Translations under genes and position numbers: made by a program | Shown here: piece after piece, positions 55,184-63,703 of the stretch | How the letters are laid out: each line of letters starts with the position of its first letter | Position numbering within the stretch: position 1 is the stretch's first letter | The notes under the pieces: generated by a model | The model's database searches: none | What the model was told of the DNA's origin: nothing | Seen by the model: the letters and a program-made list of their open reading frames with translations, nothing else | DNA from: an uncultured bacterium | Lineage (GTDB): Bacteria > Spirochaetota > UBA4802 > UB4802 | Length of the DNA: 64,000 bases | NCBI GenBank assembly: GCA_937920495.1 | Contig: CALEUQ010000002.1 | Span: forward strand, 59,984 to 123,983 | Direction of reading: 5' to 3'

Positions 55184-55756
55184 ATGTTACAAATAGTAAA
55201 GAATAATTTCTGGTTAATCGATTTTTCCATCAGTGCTGCAATTCTATGTATTATTCTTTTACTTTATTATAAAAAATATATCTCAAATTTTGTATGGTTA
55301 TTATTCTGGGCAGGCGTTTTAACCGGATTTATCTGGGAATTAACACTCACAATTATTGACGCTTTAAATTTAGCTGATATTTTTGTTTTCAATCTGCAAC
55401 CACCAGTCCACTGTATATTTATCATTATCAGTCATTCTATATGGGATGGCGGCTTATTCATTATTGGAGTTGCAATAATATATATATTTTTGAAAAAACC
55501 ACATTTTCGCTCATTCAAATTAAGTGAAATAATATTATTGATTATATGGGGCCAATTACAATCTTTTATCATAGAAATTGTAAGCATCCAATCAAGTGGT
55601 TGGATGTATAATCCATTATGGTGGAATCCAGTTTTATTTTCAATAAAAGACAAACCTGTAACATTATTACCTCAATTTATATGGCTGATTGCTTGCTTTG
55701 TTTTTTATCATTTTGCTATTATAATTAACAAGCGTTTACATAAAAATCTTAATTGA
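55184..55756 (+). CDS. Integral membrane protein of unknown function
   Basis: 190 residues from ATG 55184 (GAGGTG 5 bp upstream). Five or six membrane helices, short loops, Trp-rich: WLLFWAGVLTGFIWELTLTII, HSIWDGGLFIIGVAIIYIFL, IILLIIWGQLQSFIIEIVSI, WWNPVLFSIKDKPVTLLPQFIWLIACFVFYHF. Conserved-looking polar residues inside helices (E, H, D, Q, E) suggest an enzyme or transporter, not a mere anchor. Family not recognised. Confidence 0.65.
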   Translation: MLQIVKNNFWLIDFSISAAILCIILLLYYKKYISNFVWLLFWAGVLTGFIWELTLTIIDALNLADIFVFNLQPPVHCIFIIISHSIWDGGLFIIGVAIIYIFLKKPHFRSFKLSEIILLIIWGQLQSFIIEIVSIQSSGWMYNPLWWNPVLFSIKDKPVTLLPQFIWLIACFVFYHFAIIINKRLHKNLN

Positions 55757-56082
55757 TTTGTATTAGAAAACATGTAAAACATACCCAATATAATAAGTTT
55801 TGCTTTTTGTGTTTAAATATGGTAAAACCAAATTGTATTTCTAAGTGAAAATTTATATGCAAAAATAAATCCATAATGTATAATAGGTGAAATATGCCAT
55901 AGTGCGTAAGCATATAACAAATATTTTTAGATCGATATCTTTTAATCTTGACAAAAATATACAATCATTTTGCTTTACTTACATATACATCTGTTCATCA
56001 AAAAGCATTACGTTGTATGCTCTCCACAATTATTCTGACGTGTTATTGTATACAATTCACAACTAAAATGAAAGGAGAAACT
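55757..56082. other. Intergenic stretch before the aminotransferase gene
   Basis: No gene seen. A TTGACA at 55948-55953 may be the -35 element of the aminotransferase, but no good -10 follows at the right distance. Otherwise A+T-rich sequence. Confidence 0.4.
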
Positions 56083-57294
56083 ATGGAATTAGCTCAACGG
56101 TTAAAAAAAATCAAACCATCACCAACTCTGGCTGTAACTGCACTGGCAAATTCACTCAAAGCACAGGGAATTGATGTGGTTGGATTTGGTTCCGGTGAAC
56201 CCGATTTTGATACCCCACAATCCATTAAAAACGCTGCAATAAAAGCACTTGAAGAAGGTAAAACAAAATATACACCTTCAGGCGGTATACCTGAATTGAA
56301 GAAAGCCATTGTAGAAAAATTTAAACGCGATAACAACCTGGAATATAAAATTTCTGAAGTTACTGTAAACTGTGGGGGTAAACACTCGTTTTATAATTTA
56401 ATGCAGGTACTTATTAACAGCGGTGATGAAGTTATCATCCCTGCACCTTACTGGGTATCATACCCTGACATAGTGCTTCTGGCTGATGGTGTTCCTGTCA
56501 TACTACACACTGACGAATCTACTGAATTTAAAATAACCCCTGACATGCTGGAAAAATATATAACAAAAAAAACTAAAGCCATTGTTATCAATTCACCTTC
56601 AAACCCCACCGGTGCAATGTATACTTACGATGAATTAAAAGCTATTGGTGAAGTTTTAAAAAATCATGATATCTGCATTGTCACTGACGACATTTATGAA
56701 GTTATTGTGTATGACAATAAAAAGTTCTGCAATATAGTTAATGCTGTCCCCCAGCTAAAACCCAAAACCATGGTATTAAACGGTGTTTCAAAAACATATT
56801 CTATGACAGGATGGCGTATAGGATATATGGCAGGCGATGAAGAAATAATAAAACAGGTTGAGATGATTCAGAGCCAGTCAGTATCCAATCCAACTTCTAT
56901 TGCACAGTGGGCAGCAGTTGAAGCGCTAACTGGAGATCAGAGTGTCTTAAATCCCATGATGGAAGCTTTTGCCCGCCGTCGTGAAATAATTGTTAATGGT
57001 CTTAATGAAATCAAAGGGATTACATGTCATAAACCTGATGGCGCATTCTATGTTTTTCCCAATGTTAAAGGTGTGTATTCTTTGCCCGGTTTTGCTGCAG
57101 TTAAGGAAAAATACAAAGACGAAGCCCTTTCATCTAAATTATCTTCATATCTTCTGGAAGAAGCACGTGTAGCCGTTGTACCGGGTGTAGCTTTTGGTTC
57201 GGATGATAACATACGATTATCCTTTGCAACATCTGATAAAAATATAATTGAAGGATTAAAGCGTATCAAAGAAGCAGTTGAAAAATTAGCATAG
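56083..57294 (+). CDS. Class I PLP-dependent aminotransferase (aspartate type)
   Basis: 403 residues from ATG 56083, with AAAGGAG 6 bp upstream; the in-frame start at 55948 adds a non-homologous piece. ALANSLKAQGIDVVGFGSGEPDFDTP, NSPSNPTGAMY, and NGVSKTYSMTGWRIGYMAG with the PLP Lys identify the I-gamma (Thermus/Bacillus-like) aspartate aminotransferase group; these often also take prephenate or aromatic keto acids. RLSFATSD at the end has the carboxylate-binding Arg. Single gene with its own terminator. Confidence 0.93.
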   Translation: MELAQRLKKIKPSPTLAVTALANSLKAQGIDVVGFGSGEPDFDTPQSIKNAAIKALEEGKTKYTPSGGIPELKKAIVEKFKRDNNLEYKISEVTVNCGGKHSFYNLMQVLINSGDEVIIPAPYWVSYPDIVLLADGVPVILHTDESTEFKITPDMLEKYITKKTKAIVINSPSNPTGAMYTYDELKAIGEVLKNHDICIVTDDIYEVIVYDNKKFCNIVNAVPQLKPKTMVLNGVSKTYSMTGWRIGYMAGDEEIIKQVEMIQSQSVSNPTSIAQWAAVEALTGDQSVLNPMMEAFARRREIIVNGLNEIKGITCHKPDGAFYVFPNVKGVYSLPGFAAVKEKYKDEALSSKLSSYLLEEARVAVVPGVAFGSDDNIRLSFATSDKNIIEGLKRIKEAVEKLA

Positions 57295-57304
57295 GTTATA
57301 TTGC

Positions 57305-57342
57305 AAAAAAAACATCCCGCTGTATCAGTGGGATGTTTTTTT
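57305..57342. terminator. Terminator between aminotransferase and ylbF-like gene
   Basis: AAAACATCCCGCTG / CAGTGGGATGTTTT stem with A runs before and T runs after, so it can serve both convergent genes. Confidence 0.9.
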
Positions 57343-57351
57343 ATATTATAA

Positions 57352-57744
57352 TTAAAAATTTCCTGTGATGATCTTACCGCTTTGTCCTGGTTTTATTATT
57401 TTTGATGGCCCAATTGGATCGCCTTTAGGATTGCTGATTGCATTCTGTATCTGCATCATCATGTTTACATAATATGTCTGAGTGGCAATGAATTCCTTTA
57501 TGAGTTGACTTTCTGAAACTTTCTGGCTTAAATCCTGCAATTTTTTCTTTTCCTCAACTTCAATTACACCACCATTAGATTCCTTTTGATAAAGTTCTTC
57601 ACTCAATTTGATATATTCTTCAAGTAATTTTCGCGCATTTTCATCTGCTTCAATTTTTTTTACCAGTTCCTCATATCGTCTATAAATATCAGAACCTTTT
57701 ATCATCAATCCCAATTCATTAGCTTTCTGTAATATTTCTTCCAT
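57352..57744 (-). CDS. YlbF/YmcA-family protein
   Basis: 130 residues, all-helical. DIYRRYEELVKKIEADENARKLLEEYIKLSEELYQKESNG and LIKEFIATQTYYVNMMMQIQNAISNPKGDPIG are the YlbF family core. In Bacillus the YlbF-YmcA-YaaT complex carries Fe-S clusters and helps RNase Y. In this organism its role is unknown; C-terminal 25 residues are Gly/Pro-rich extension. Confidence 0.8.
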   Translation of the reverse strand: MEEILQKANELGLMIKGSDIYRRYEELVKKIEADENARKLLEEYIKLSEELYQKESNGGVIEVEEKKKLQDLSQKVSESQLIKEFIATQTYYVNMMMQIQNAISNPKGDPIGPSKIIKPGQSGKIITGNF

Positions 57745-57978
57745 ACGATACTATCTCCTTTTTATAATCATATTGCAAGTATAACACGAATAACATCACA
57801 ATCTACTTTTCAAGAGAAAGATTAAAAGTAGCTTGATTATTTATGCGATAGTTACTGATAATTATAGCTTTTTGCCATAATCATTGCAATAAATATGCAT
57901 AATAAAATTATGCAAGGATTTTTTTGAAAAATGTGATATTTATAGTAAATTGAATTGACAAAACTTTTAGTAAATATC

Positions 57979-58117
57979 ATTATTTTACACGATTTATTCC
58001 TTAAATAAAATTTTTGAACATAATAAACATATAGTACACCCCGCCACCGAAGGCCGCGGGGTATACACCGTTTTATTAACAAAATATTTTAAGGAATTAT
58101 TAGTGATTATTTTATAT
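57979..58117 (-). mobile_element. Palindromic non-autonomous element, copy 5, with 12-bp direct repeats
   Basis: Element body 57991-58105 (115 bp), reverse orientation: left end GATTTATTCCTTAAATAAAA, right end CACTAATAATTCCTTAAAAT on the other strand. Core hairpin ACACCCCGCC ... GCGGGGTATAC. Flanks ATTATTTTACAC (57979-57990) and ATTATTTTATAT (58106-58117) agree in 10 of 12 bases. It occupies the divergent region between the ylbF-like and bactofilin genes. Confidence 0.83.
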
Positions 58118-58227
58118 AAATCAATACAAAGTAATAAAATTTTCACTGGATACACCCTGTACATCTTTGATGGAGTTGGTGTAATTTTTATTATTCATAA
58201 CTAATTTTTTCGTAAGGAGAATATTCA

Positions 58228-58578
58228 ATGGTTGAGCAAAAAGAAATTATAGAAGACGAAAATAAGATTGGTACTGTAATAGCAAGTGATATAAAATTCA
58301 GAGGCACATTAAAATTTAAATCTTCTTTAAAAATAAAAGGTTTTTTCCAGGGCAAAGTTGAAACAGACGGTACCTTGATTATAGGTGATGAGGCAAATGT
58401 AAGTGCCGAAGTAACAGCCGCTGTTGTTTCAATTAGCGGGAAATGCCAGGGAAAGATTAAAGCCAGTAAATTAATAGAAATATTTGAACACAGCAATATG
58501 TCAGGTGATATAATAACACCTGACCTTTATATTGAAAATGGTGCTAAATTCAACGGGACATGTATAATGCCAAAATGA
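58228..58578 (+). CDS. Bactofilin (polymer-forming cytoskeletal protein)
   Basis: 116 residues. The beta-helix of DUF583 shows as short repeats: TVIASDIKFRGTLKFKSSLKIKGFFQGKVETDGTLIIGDEANVSAEVTAAVVSISGKCQGKIKASKLIEIFEHSNMSGDIITPDLYIENGAKFNGTC. Bactofilins form filaments at the inner membrane and help shape the cell; in Leptospira they are needed for the helical form. AAGGAG before ATG 58228. The gene after it may be co-transcribed (12 bp). Confidence 0.92.
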   Translation: MVEQKEIIEDENKIGTVIASDIKFRGTLKFKSSLKIKGFFQGKVETDGTLIIGDEANVSAEVTAAVVSISGKCQGKIKASKLIEIFEHSNMSGDIITPDLYIENGAKFNGTCIMPK

Positions 58579-58590
58579 TGGTAATAAATA

Positions 58591-59265
58591 ATGCAATTAA
58601 TTATTAATATACATCAATATGCCTGCAAATATATGTTTTTAGCAGCATTACTGTTTTTTTCTTTTTTTCTGTATACTCCAATCTATTCACAATCAACTAA
58701 TGATAATTATAATTTTGGATTCAGTATTACTGCTGGAATGACTGATGTGTGGCATATAAGTGGCACCGAAGAAGGGAAAACTGTAAAATGGAAACCTGGT
58801 ATAATGGCAGAAGGAGGTTTTTTTTTAGAAAATATGTTTGTTTCTCATTTTGGCATTCACTCAGGGCTTTTTTACGCATACTATGAAAATGAGTTGCAAT
58901 TTGGGGATACACCCCTTGATAAATTGACTTCACAGAATCATTCAATACTAATACCTTTATATCTAATTACATCATTTGGCAATAAGGTGCGTGTAGATAT
59001 ACTGTATGGGCTTAACTACATGCATATTTTCCATAACACCATGTCAGGTGACAAAGATAGCACCAATGGTATTAAGTATATTAATTACAATCAGTTTGGC
59101 TGTGGTTTGCAATTGAGACTGGCCATTCCATTTGATAGGTTTACATATTTTCATGCAGGACCACACGCCCAGTTTTATTTTTCCAACGTTGTAGATTCAA
59201 CCACCTGGCGTGACTACCTGTACAATATCCAGTTAGAAATAGGAATGTTATTCAAGACTTTTTAA
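58591..59265 (+). CDS. Exported outer-membrane beta-barrel protein
   Basis: 224 residues. Signal peptide about 1-34 (YMFLAALLFFSFFLYTPIYSQ). The rest is eight to ten amphipathic strands (NYNFGFSITAGMTDVWHISG; FGIHSGLFYAYYENELQFG; FTYFHAGPHAQFYFSN) with the C-terminal strand LYNIQLEIGMLFKTF ending in Phe, the outer-membrane insertion signal. Looks like the OmpA/PorT-type small barrels. 12 bp after the bactofilin gene. Confidence 0.75.
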   Translation: MQLIINIHQYACKYMFLAALLFFSFFLYTPIYSQSTNDNYNFGFSITAGMTDVWHISGTEEGKTVKWKPGIMAEGGFFLENMFVSHFGIHSGLFYAYYENELQFGDTPLDKLTSQNHSILIPLYLITSFGNKVRVDILYGLNYMHIFHNTMSGDKDSTNGIKYINYNQFGCGLQLRLAIPFDRFTYFHAGPHAQFYFSNVVDSTTWRDYLYNIQLEIGMLFKTF

Positions 59266-59273
59266 CATTATCC

Positions 59274-60899
59274 TTATTTTTTAAGTACCTCAGGTAATAC
59301 CGTTTTCCTTAATTCTTTCTTGTTGAATTTGCCTACACTTGTTTTTGGTATCTCTTTTAAAAACACTATTTCATCCGGTAACCACCATTTTGCAACCTTT
59401 GTCTGTAAAAATTCCATAATATCTTCTTTTGTTATTGAATCAGCACATTCTGGTTTTGGTACTATACATGCCAGTGGTCGTTCCTGCCATTTTTCATGAG
59501 GCATAGCTATTACTGCTGCTTCAAGCACTTTAGGATGTGCCATAATCTGATTTTCCAGGTCAACCGATGAGATCCACTCGCCGCCACTTTTTATTAAATC
59601 TTTAGTGCGATCCACAAGAGAAATATAACCCTCTTCATTAATTGTGGCAATATCACCTGTGTGCAGCCATCCATCTTTAAATGTCTGCTGACTTCTTTCA
59701 GGATCTTTATAATATTCGCTGGCAATCCATGGTCCACGCAAACAAACTTCTCCCATCTCTTTGCCATTCCACTGCACTTCTTTTCCAGTTTGTAGATTCA
59801 CTACCTTCATTTCCAAACCCAGTGCAAGCAGTCCAGCAGTTGTTTTTATATCAAATAATTCATTTTCTGATAGATCTTGCATATAACTTTTTGGAATAGC
59901 TGCTGTTGCCAGAGGTGACGTTTCAGTCATTCCATAGGCCTGAATTATGTTAAAATTATATTTCTTTGCAAAAGATTCCATAAGATGTCGTGGCATTGCT
60001 GAACCTCCTGAATACACTGCTCGTATTGACGAGAAATCATGCTCACCTCCGCTTTCAAGATATTGATGCAGCATCATCCATATTGTAGGAACACCACATG
60101 TAAAAGTAACCCTTTCATCTGAAATAATTTTGCATAATGCTTTCATATCCAGAATCTGCCTTCCTGGCAACACCTGTTTGCATCCCAAACCCGTAGCACC
60201 AAAAGGGGCACCCCATGCATTAGCATGAAACATAGGAACCACATGCATGGCACAATCACTTTCATTTAAACCCAGCGTAACACCTGCTGCATACGCGTGT
60301 AGAACTAAACCACGATGTGAGTATACCACACCTTTGGGATCACCGGTTGTAGCAGATGTATAACATATTAATGCCGGTTCATATTCATCTCTTTCTTTGG
60401 GAAAGTCATAATCTGTGGGGAAATCTTTGATTAAATCATCATATAATACTACAGGTGATAATTTTGTATCCGGCATTTTGCCAGATTGTGACATGATAAC
60501 ATATTGCTTTACAGTTTTGAGTTGATCTTTTACTGGCTCTAAAAGAAAATATAAATCTTCATCCACAAAAATAATTTTATCTTCAGCATGATTGATAATA
60601 TAAATGAGATGCTCATGTGACAAACGAACATTTACTGTATGAAGCACTGCACCCATGCAGGGTACTCCAAAATACAACTCCAGATGTCTATGATTGTTCA
60701 ACGCAAACGATGCAACACGATCACCCTTTTTAATTTTTAGTTTTTGCAATGCATGTGCCAGCTGAGAACACCGTTTATACCATTCACCATAATTATACAC
60801 AAACTTTTCGTTGGGATATACTGATACAATTTCTTTTTTGGGAAAATACCTTGCTGCTCTTTCCATAAAATTTGTGAGAAGTAAAGGGTACTTCATCAT
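59274..60899 (-). CDS. Fatty-acid-CoA ligase (AMP-forming), medium/long-chain type
   Basis: 541 residues from ATG 60899, with GGAGGT 7 bp upstream; the longer in-frame ORF to 60962 has no ribosome site. Motifs: ICYTSATTGDPKGVVYSHRG (P-loop with Ala in place of the first Gly, a change common in this subgroup), QAYGMTETSPLA, WLHTGDIATINEEGYISLVDRTKDLIKSGGEWIS, and the C-terminal catalytic Lys in PKTSVGKFNKKELR. Makes acyl-CoA from free fatty acids. Different branch from the ligase at 1425. Confidence 0.93.
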   Translation of the reverse strand: MMKYPLLLTNFMERAARYFPKKEIVSVYPNEKFVYNYGEWYKRCSQLAHALQKLKIKKGDRVASFALNNHRHLELYFGVPCMGAVLHTVNVRLSHEHLIYIINHAEDKIIFVDEDLYFLLEPVKDQLKTVKQYVIMSQSGKMPDTKLSPVVLYDDLIKDFPTDYDFPKERDEYEPALICYTSATTGDPKGVVYSHRGLVLHAYAAGVTLGLNESDCAMHVVPMFHANAWGAPFGATGLGCKQVLPGRQILDMKALCKIISDERVTFTCGVPTIWMMLHQYLESGGEHDFSSIRAVYSGGSAMPRHLMESFAKKYNFNIIQAYGMTETSPLATAAIPKSYMQDLSENELFDIKTTAGLLALGLEMKVVNLQTGKEVQWNGKEMGEVCLRGPWIASEYYKDPERSQQTFKDGWLHTGDIATINEEGYISLVDRTKDLIKSGGEWISSVDLENQIMAHPKVLEAAVIAMPHEKWQERPLACIVPKPECADSITKEDIMEFLQTKVAKWWLPDEIVFLKEIPKTSVGKFNKKELRKTVLPEVLKK

Positions 60900-61004
60900 G
60901 GCAAACCTCCGGATAATATAAAAGTATAAAATACAGCTCAACCTCAGGTGGCTGTGCTGCACTTTTTATTATTTTATATAATTGTATATGTGTTAACATA
61001 TAAT

Positions 61005-61033
61005 ATAATAGTAATATTATACATATATGTCAA
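61005..61033 (-). promoter_or_regulatory. Promoter of the fatty-acid-CoA ligase gene
   Basis: On the minus strand TTGACA (61033-61028), 17-bp spacer, TATTAT (61010-61005). A palindromic TGTTAACA lies just downstream at about 60990-60997 and may be an operator. The stretch 61034-61122 shows nothing else. Confidence 0.7.
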
Positions 61034-61122
61034 GTTCTTTTATTCAAACAATATGGCTTATTCCATAATTTTGAAGGAATTATACAAAATACGAAAAAAT
61101 ATGAGTGATTCAAATTCCAATC

Positions 61123-61200
61123 CAATGATTAATAGTTAAAAAGGGTTCTATACACGTGCCGTGGGATGTACACCGCCTATGTTGCGGGCGTTACGATAAT
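61123..61200 (+). repeat. About 80-bp dispersed repeat, copy B
   Basis: Reads CAATGATTAATAGTTAAAAA, TTCTATACACGTGCC, GGATGTACACC and ends TTGCGGGCGTTACGATAAT, matching copy A at 52474-52552 in the opposite orientation. Beyond it, 61201-61347 is unusually G+C-rich at first (GCCGTCGGAACGCCCCCGTGG), and AACGCCC there can pair with GGGCGTT in the repeat. Confidence 0.7.
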
Positions 61201-61347
61201 AAGCATGATGCCGTCGGAACGCCCCCGTGGAATGATGAATCCTTACAGAAAACAAGCAGGGGGTAAAGTGTTATATATTATCCTTTACTAAAATAATAGT
61301 AACTGCAATAATTGATACTTAACTATAACAATTTGAGGTCTACTATT

Positions 61348-62187
61348 ATGAATAAGGCATGTATTATTCTGATCATTTCACTTCTATTTACCACTGGCTG
61401 CTTTGATTTTGATATTGTCCACTACATCGAACCAAAAAAAGATAAGTCATTATTTATCAAATTCAGAGTTACTTCAATATATTTTAAAGATCAAACCAGC
61501 AAAAACATATTTGCTAACGATATTATCAAAGCCAATATACCTGATGATAAAAATTCAAAGGTAACATATCAATTGATACAAAATGACCTTACTGCAGGTT
61601 TAGAGATTACTTTTTCAGCTAAACCACAAACCACCTATTCCAATTCGGATAAACTTCCCATTATTCCCTGTTATGATAAATATAATCAATATATACTTAT
61701 TTTCCACAACTATCAACAATCAAATTCTAACAATGATTTATTTGATTCACAACAAATAGCAGAAGGCATAGTATCTTCATCCAAATATAGATTGGCCTTT
61801 GGCAATATTATACCAAAAAAAGCTTTGATTATTGTTAACCGTGACCAACCAGAAAAATTTAATCTTTCTATATATCAAATAGGAAATGTGTATTTTATTG
61901 ATATACCAATGAATTTAATTTTAATAAATGAGTCAGCAGTAATTGTATCATCTACTAATACAGTCAACGACTCAGAAATCAGTAACTATCTGTCAAAATT
62001 ACTTGCAAAGCGGAAAGAAAAAGAAAATAAATATCAGGAACAATTAAACAAAAATGAAAATGATGATACAGACGAATATAATAACGATGACAATACACAA
62101 AGTGAAGAGCAGCTTGATAATAATTATAATGAAGATGAAAATGAAAATAATCAAACCGATAGTAGTACTGATACCATTGAAAAATGA
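61348..62187 (+). CDS. Lipoprotein with acidic Asn-rich tail
   Basis: 279 residues from ATG 61348 (GAGG upstream). Lipobox LLFTTGC with the lipidated Cys at about 19. The body (about 25-215) is mixed beta/alpha (IEPKKDKSLFIKFRVTSIYF, VTYQLIQNDLTAGLEITFSA, IIVNRDQPEKFNLSIYQIGNVYFIDIPMN). The last 65 residues are low-complexity, Asn/Glu/Asp/Lys-rich and unstructured. Family unknown. Its TGA overlaps the ATG of the sigma-54 activator by four bases, which is odd for such different products and implies coupled synthesis. Confidence 0.72.
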   Translation: MNKACIILIISLLFTTGCFDFDIVHYIEPKKDKSLFIKFRVTSIYFKDQTSKNIFANDIIKANIPDDKNSKVTYQLIQNDLTAGLEITFSAKPQTTYSNSDKLPIIPCYDKYNQYILIFHNYQQSNSNNDLFDSQQIAEGIVSSSKYRLAFGNIIPKKALIIVNRDQPEKFNLSIYQIGNVYFIDIPMNLILINESAVIVSSTNTVNDSEISNYLSKLLAKRKEKENKYQEQLNKNENDDTDEYNNDDNTQSEEQLDNNYNEDENENNQTDSSTDTIEK

Positions 62188-63491
62188 TGAACTCTGATTG
62201 TGTAGCTAACATTATACTGGATAGCATTGTTGATGGAGTATTCACCATCGACATGAATTTTAGAATCACGTCATTGAACAATGCTGCCTGCAACATTTTA
62301 GGGCTTGAAAGTAAGGAACAGGCATTAGGCAAGTTTTGCTTTGAAATATTTCATGCAAATATCTGTGAGCATTCTTGTGCACTGCGCGAAACGATGCTTA
62401 CAGGGAAAAATATCATTAATAAAACAGTATATGTAGTCAATAAATCCGGTGAAAAAGTAACCATAAGTATAAGCACAGCATTGCTTAAAGATGAACATGG
62501 TAATATTATTGGTGGAGTTGAAACTTTCCGAGATATCAGCGACATTGAACTTTTAAGAAAAAAAATTGAATCCACTTACTCGTTTGAAGATATCATAAGT
62601 AAAAACAAACAGATGCAACAGATTTTTTCCATATTGCCTGATGTAGCCTTAAGTGACAGCTCTGTATTAATTGAAGGCCCCAGTGGAAGTGGTAAAGAAC
62701 TCATTGCACGTGCCATTCACTCTTTAAGCACACGTAAAGAAAATCCTTTTGTTGTGGTAAATTGCGGAGCATTACCTGAAAATTTACTTGAGTCAGAACT
62801 GTTTGGATATAAGGCTGGTGCATTCACAGATGCAAAAAAAGATAAGCCGGGTAAAATTGCATTAGCTAAAGGTGGAACGCTTTTTTTAGATGAGATTGGC
62901 GAATTGCCATCACCAATGCAGGTTAAATTATTGCGATTTTTACAATTCAAAGAATTTGAGCCTTTAGGAGATATAAAACCAAAAAAGGCAAATGTTCGCA
63001 TCATTGCTGCTACCAATAAAATTTTAAGAGATGAAGTAGCGGCAGGTAATTTTCGTGATGATTTATATTACCGACTGAATGTCATTGGATTGCGGTTACC
63101 TTCGTTATCACAACGGAAAGATGATATACCTTTACTGGTAGAACACTTTATTAAAAAATACAATGCTCTAAAAGGAAAACATATTGAAGGAGTTTCAGAT
63201 GATGCTATGAATATCCTGCTTAATCACGACTATCCTGGCAATATCCGGGAATTGGAAAACATTATTGAACATGCGTTTGTTCTATGCCATGAAGCATATA
63301 TTAAAGCCGAGCACCTTCCTTCATATCTATATGGCATACAACCTGTATCAACGCTGTCGCTTGAAGAAATGGAAAAAAACATGATAAAACAGGCTCTGAC
63401 ACGCTATCCCAACAAAAAAGATGCAGCAGAAGCACTTGGTATTGATACCTCTACATTATGGCGAAAATTAAAAAGATATAATCTCACATAA
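62184..63491 (+). CDS. PAS-domain sigma-54-dependent activator
   Basis: 435 residues. PAS domain 8-120 with three close cysteines, CFEIFHANICEHSCALRETM at about 52-71, a pattern found in redox or metal-sensing activators. AAA+ domain about 140-370: EGPSGSGKE, ELFGYKAGAFTDAKK (GAFTDA in place of GAFTGA in the sigma-54 contact loop), GTLFLDEIGELP. Fis-type helix-turn-helix at the end (KKDAAEALGIDTSTLWRKLKRY). No receiver domain, so control is through the PAS domain. It is upstream of a NifX-like gene with a sigma-54 promoter, its probable target. Confidence 0.9.
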   Translation: MMNSDCVANIILDSIVDGVFTIDMNFRITSLNNAACNILGLESKEQALGKFCFEIFHANICEHSCALRETMLTGKNIINKTVYVVNKSGEKVTISISTALLKDEHGNIIGGVETFRDISDIELLRKKIESTYSFEDIISKNKQMQQIFSILPDVALSDSSVLIEGPSGSGKELIARAIHSLSTRKENPFVVVNCGALPENLLESELFGYKAGAFTDAKKDKPGKIALAKGGTLFLDEIGELPSPMQVKLLRFLQFKEFEPLGDIKPKKANVRIIAATNKILRDEVAAGNFRDDLYYRLNVIGLRLPSLSQRKDDIPLLVEHFIKKYNALKGKHIEGVSDDAMNILLNHDYPGNIRELENIIEHAFVLCHEAYIKAEHLPSYLYGIQPVSTLSLEEMEKNMIKQALTRYPNKKDAAEALGIDTSTLWRKLKRYNLT

Positions 63492-63494
63492 AGT

Positions 63495-63541
63495 ATTGCA
63501 ATTTGCAATATTTTTATTGCGATATCATTGCATTTTGCAAT
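63495..63541 (+). promoter_or_regulatory. Twin palindromic activator sites
   Basis: ATTGCAATTTGCAAT (63495-63509) and ATTGCATTTTGCAAT (63527-63541) differ at one base, each is a dyad with ATTGCA-type arms, and their starts are 32 bp (three helical turns) apart. They begin right after the activator stop codon and about 165-200 bp before the sigma-54 promoter: the usual place for enhancer-binding protein sites. Confidence 0.72.
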
Positions 63542-63703
63542 ATAAATTATTCAACAGTAACTATCGCCTATATTTTCCCCTAAAAAACCGCACAAAAATA
63601 TCATTTTGTACATATAGATCGCTTACAATATGAAATCCAAATACATATACTGAAATAAAAAATTAGGTTTTCCAATAAATTAAATTGAATAATCAAATAG
63701 TTT

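Larger units (their letters stand above)
6969..63567. repeat. Over-represented octamer GCGATAGT, 22 exact copies
   Basis: As GCGATAGT on the plus strand at 7784, 11325, 31011, 39522, 43741, 47928, 53892, 54037, 57845; as ACTATCGC at 6969, 13283, 13601, 21808, 25476, 27533, 36750, 39646, 42173, 45297, 50472, 54121, 63560. The flanks are not random: before it G (13), T (6) or A (3), never C; after it only T or A, then mostly C or A, giving GGCGATAGTWMC. At 35% G+C about 1.3 copies would be expected on both strands together. Nineteen copies lie in genes, three between genes. Confidence 0.85.

Noticed and set aside
60948..61139. Plus-strand ORF of 63 residues
   Set aside because: It runs through the promoter of the ligase gene, lacks a ribosome site and has the composition of A+T-rich non-coding DNA.
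6969..63567. GCGATAGT as a by-product of a protein motif or codon bias
   Set aside because: It occurs in several reading frames, on both strands of genes and between genes, with conserved flanks.
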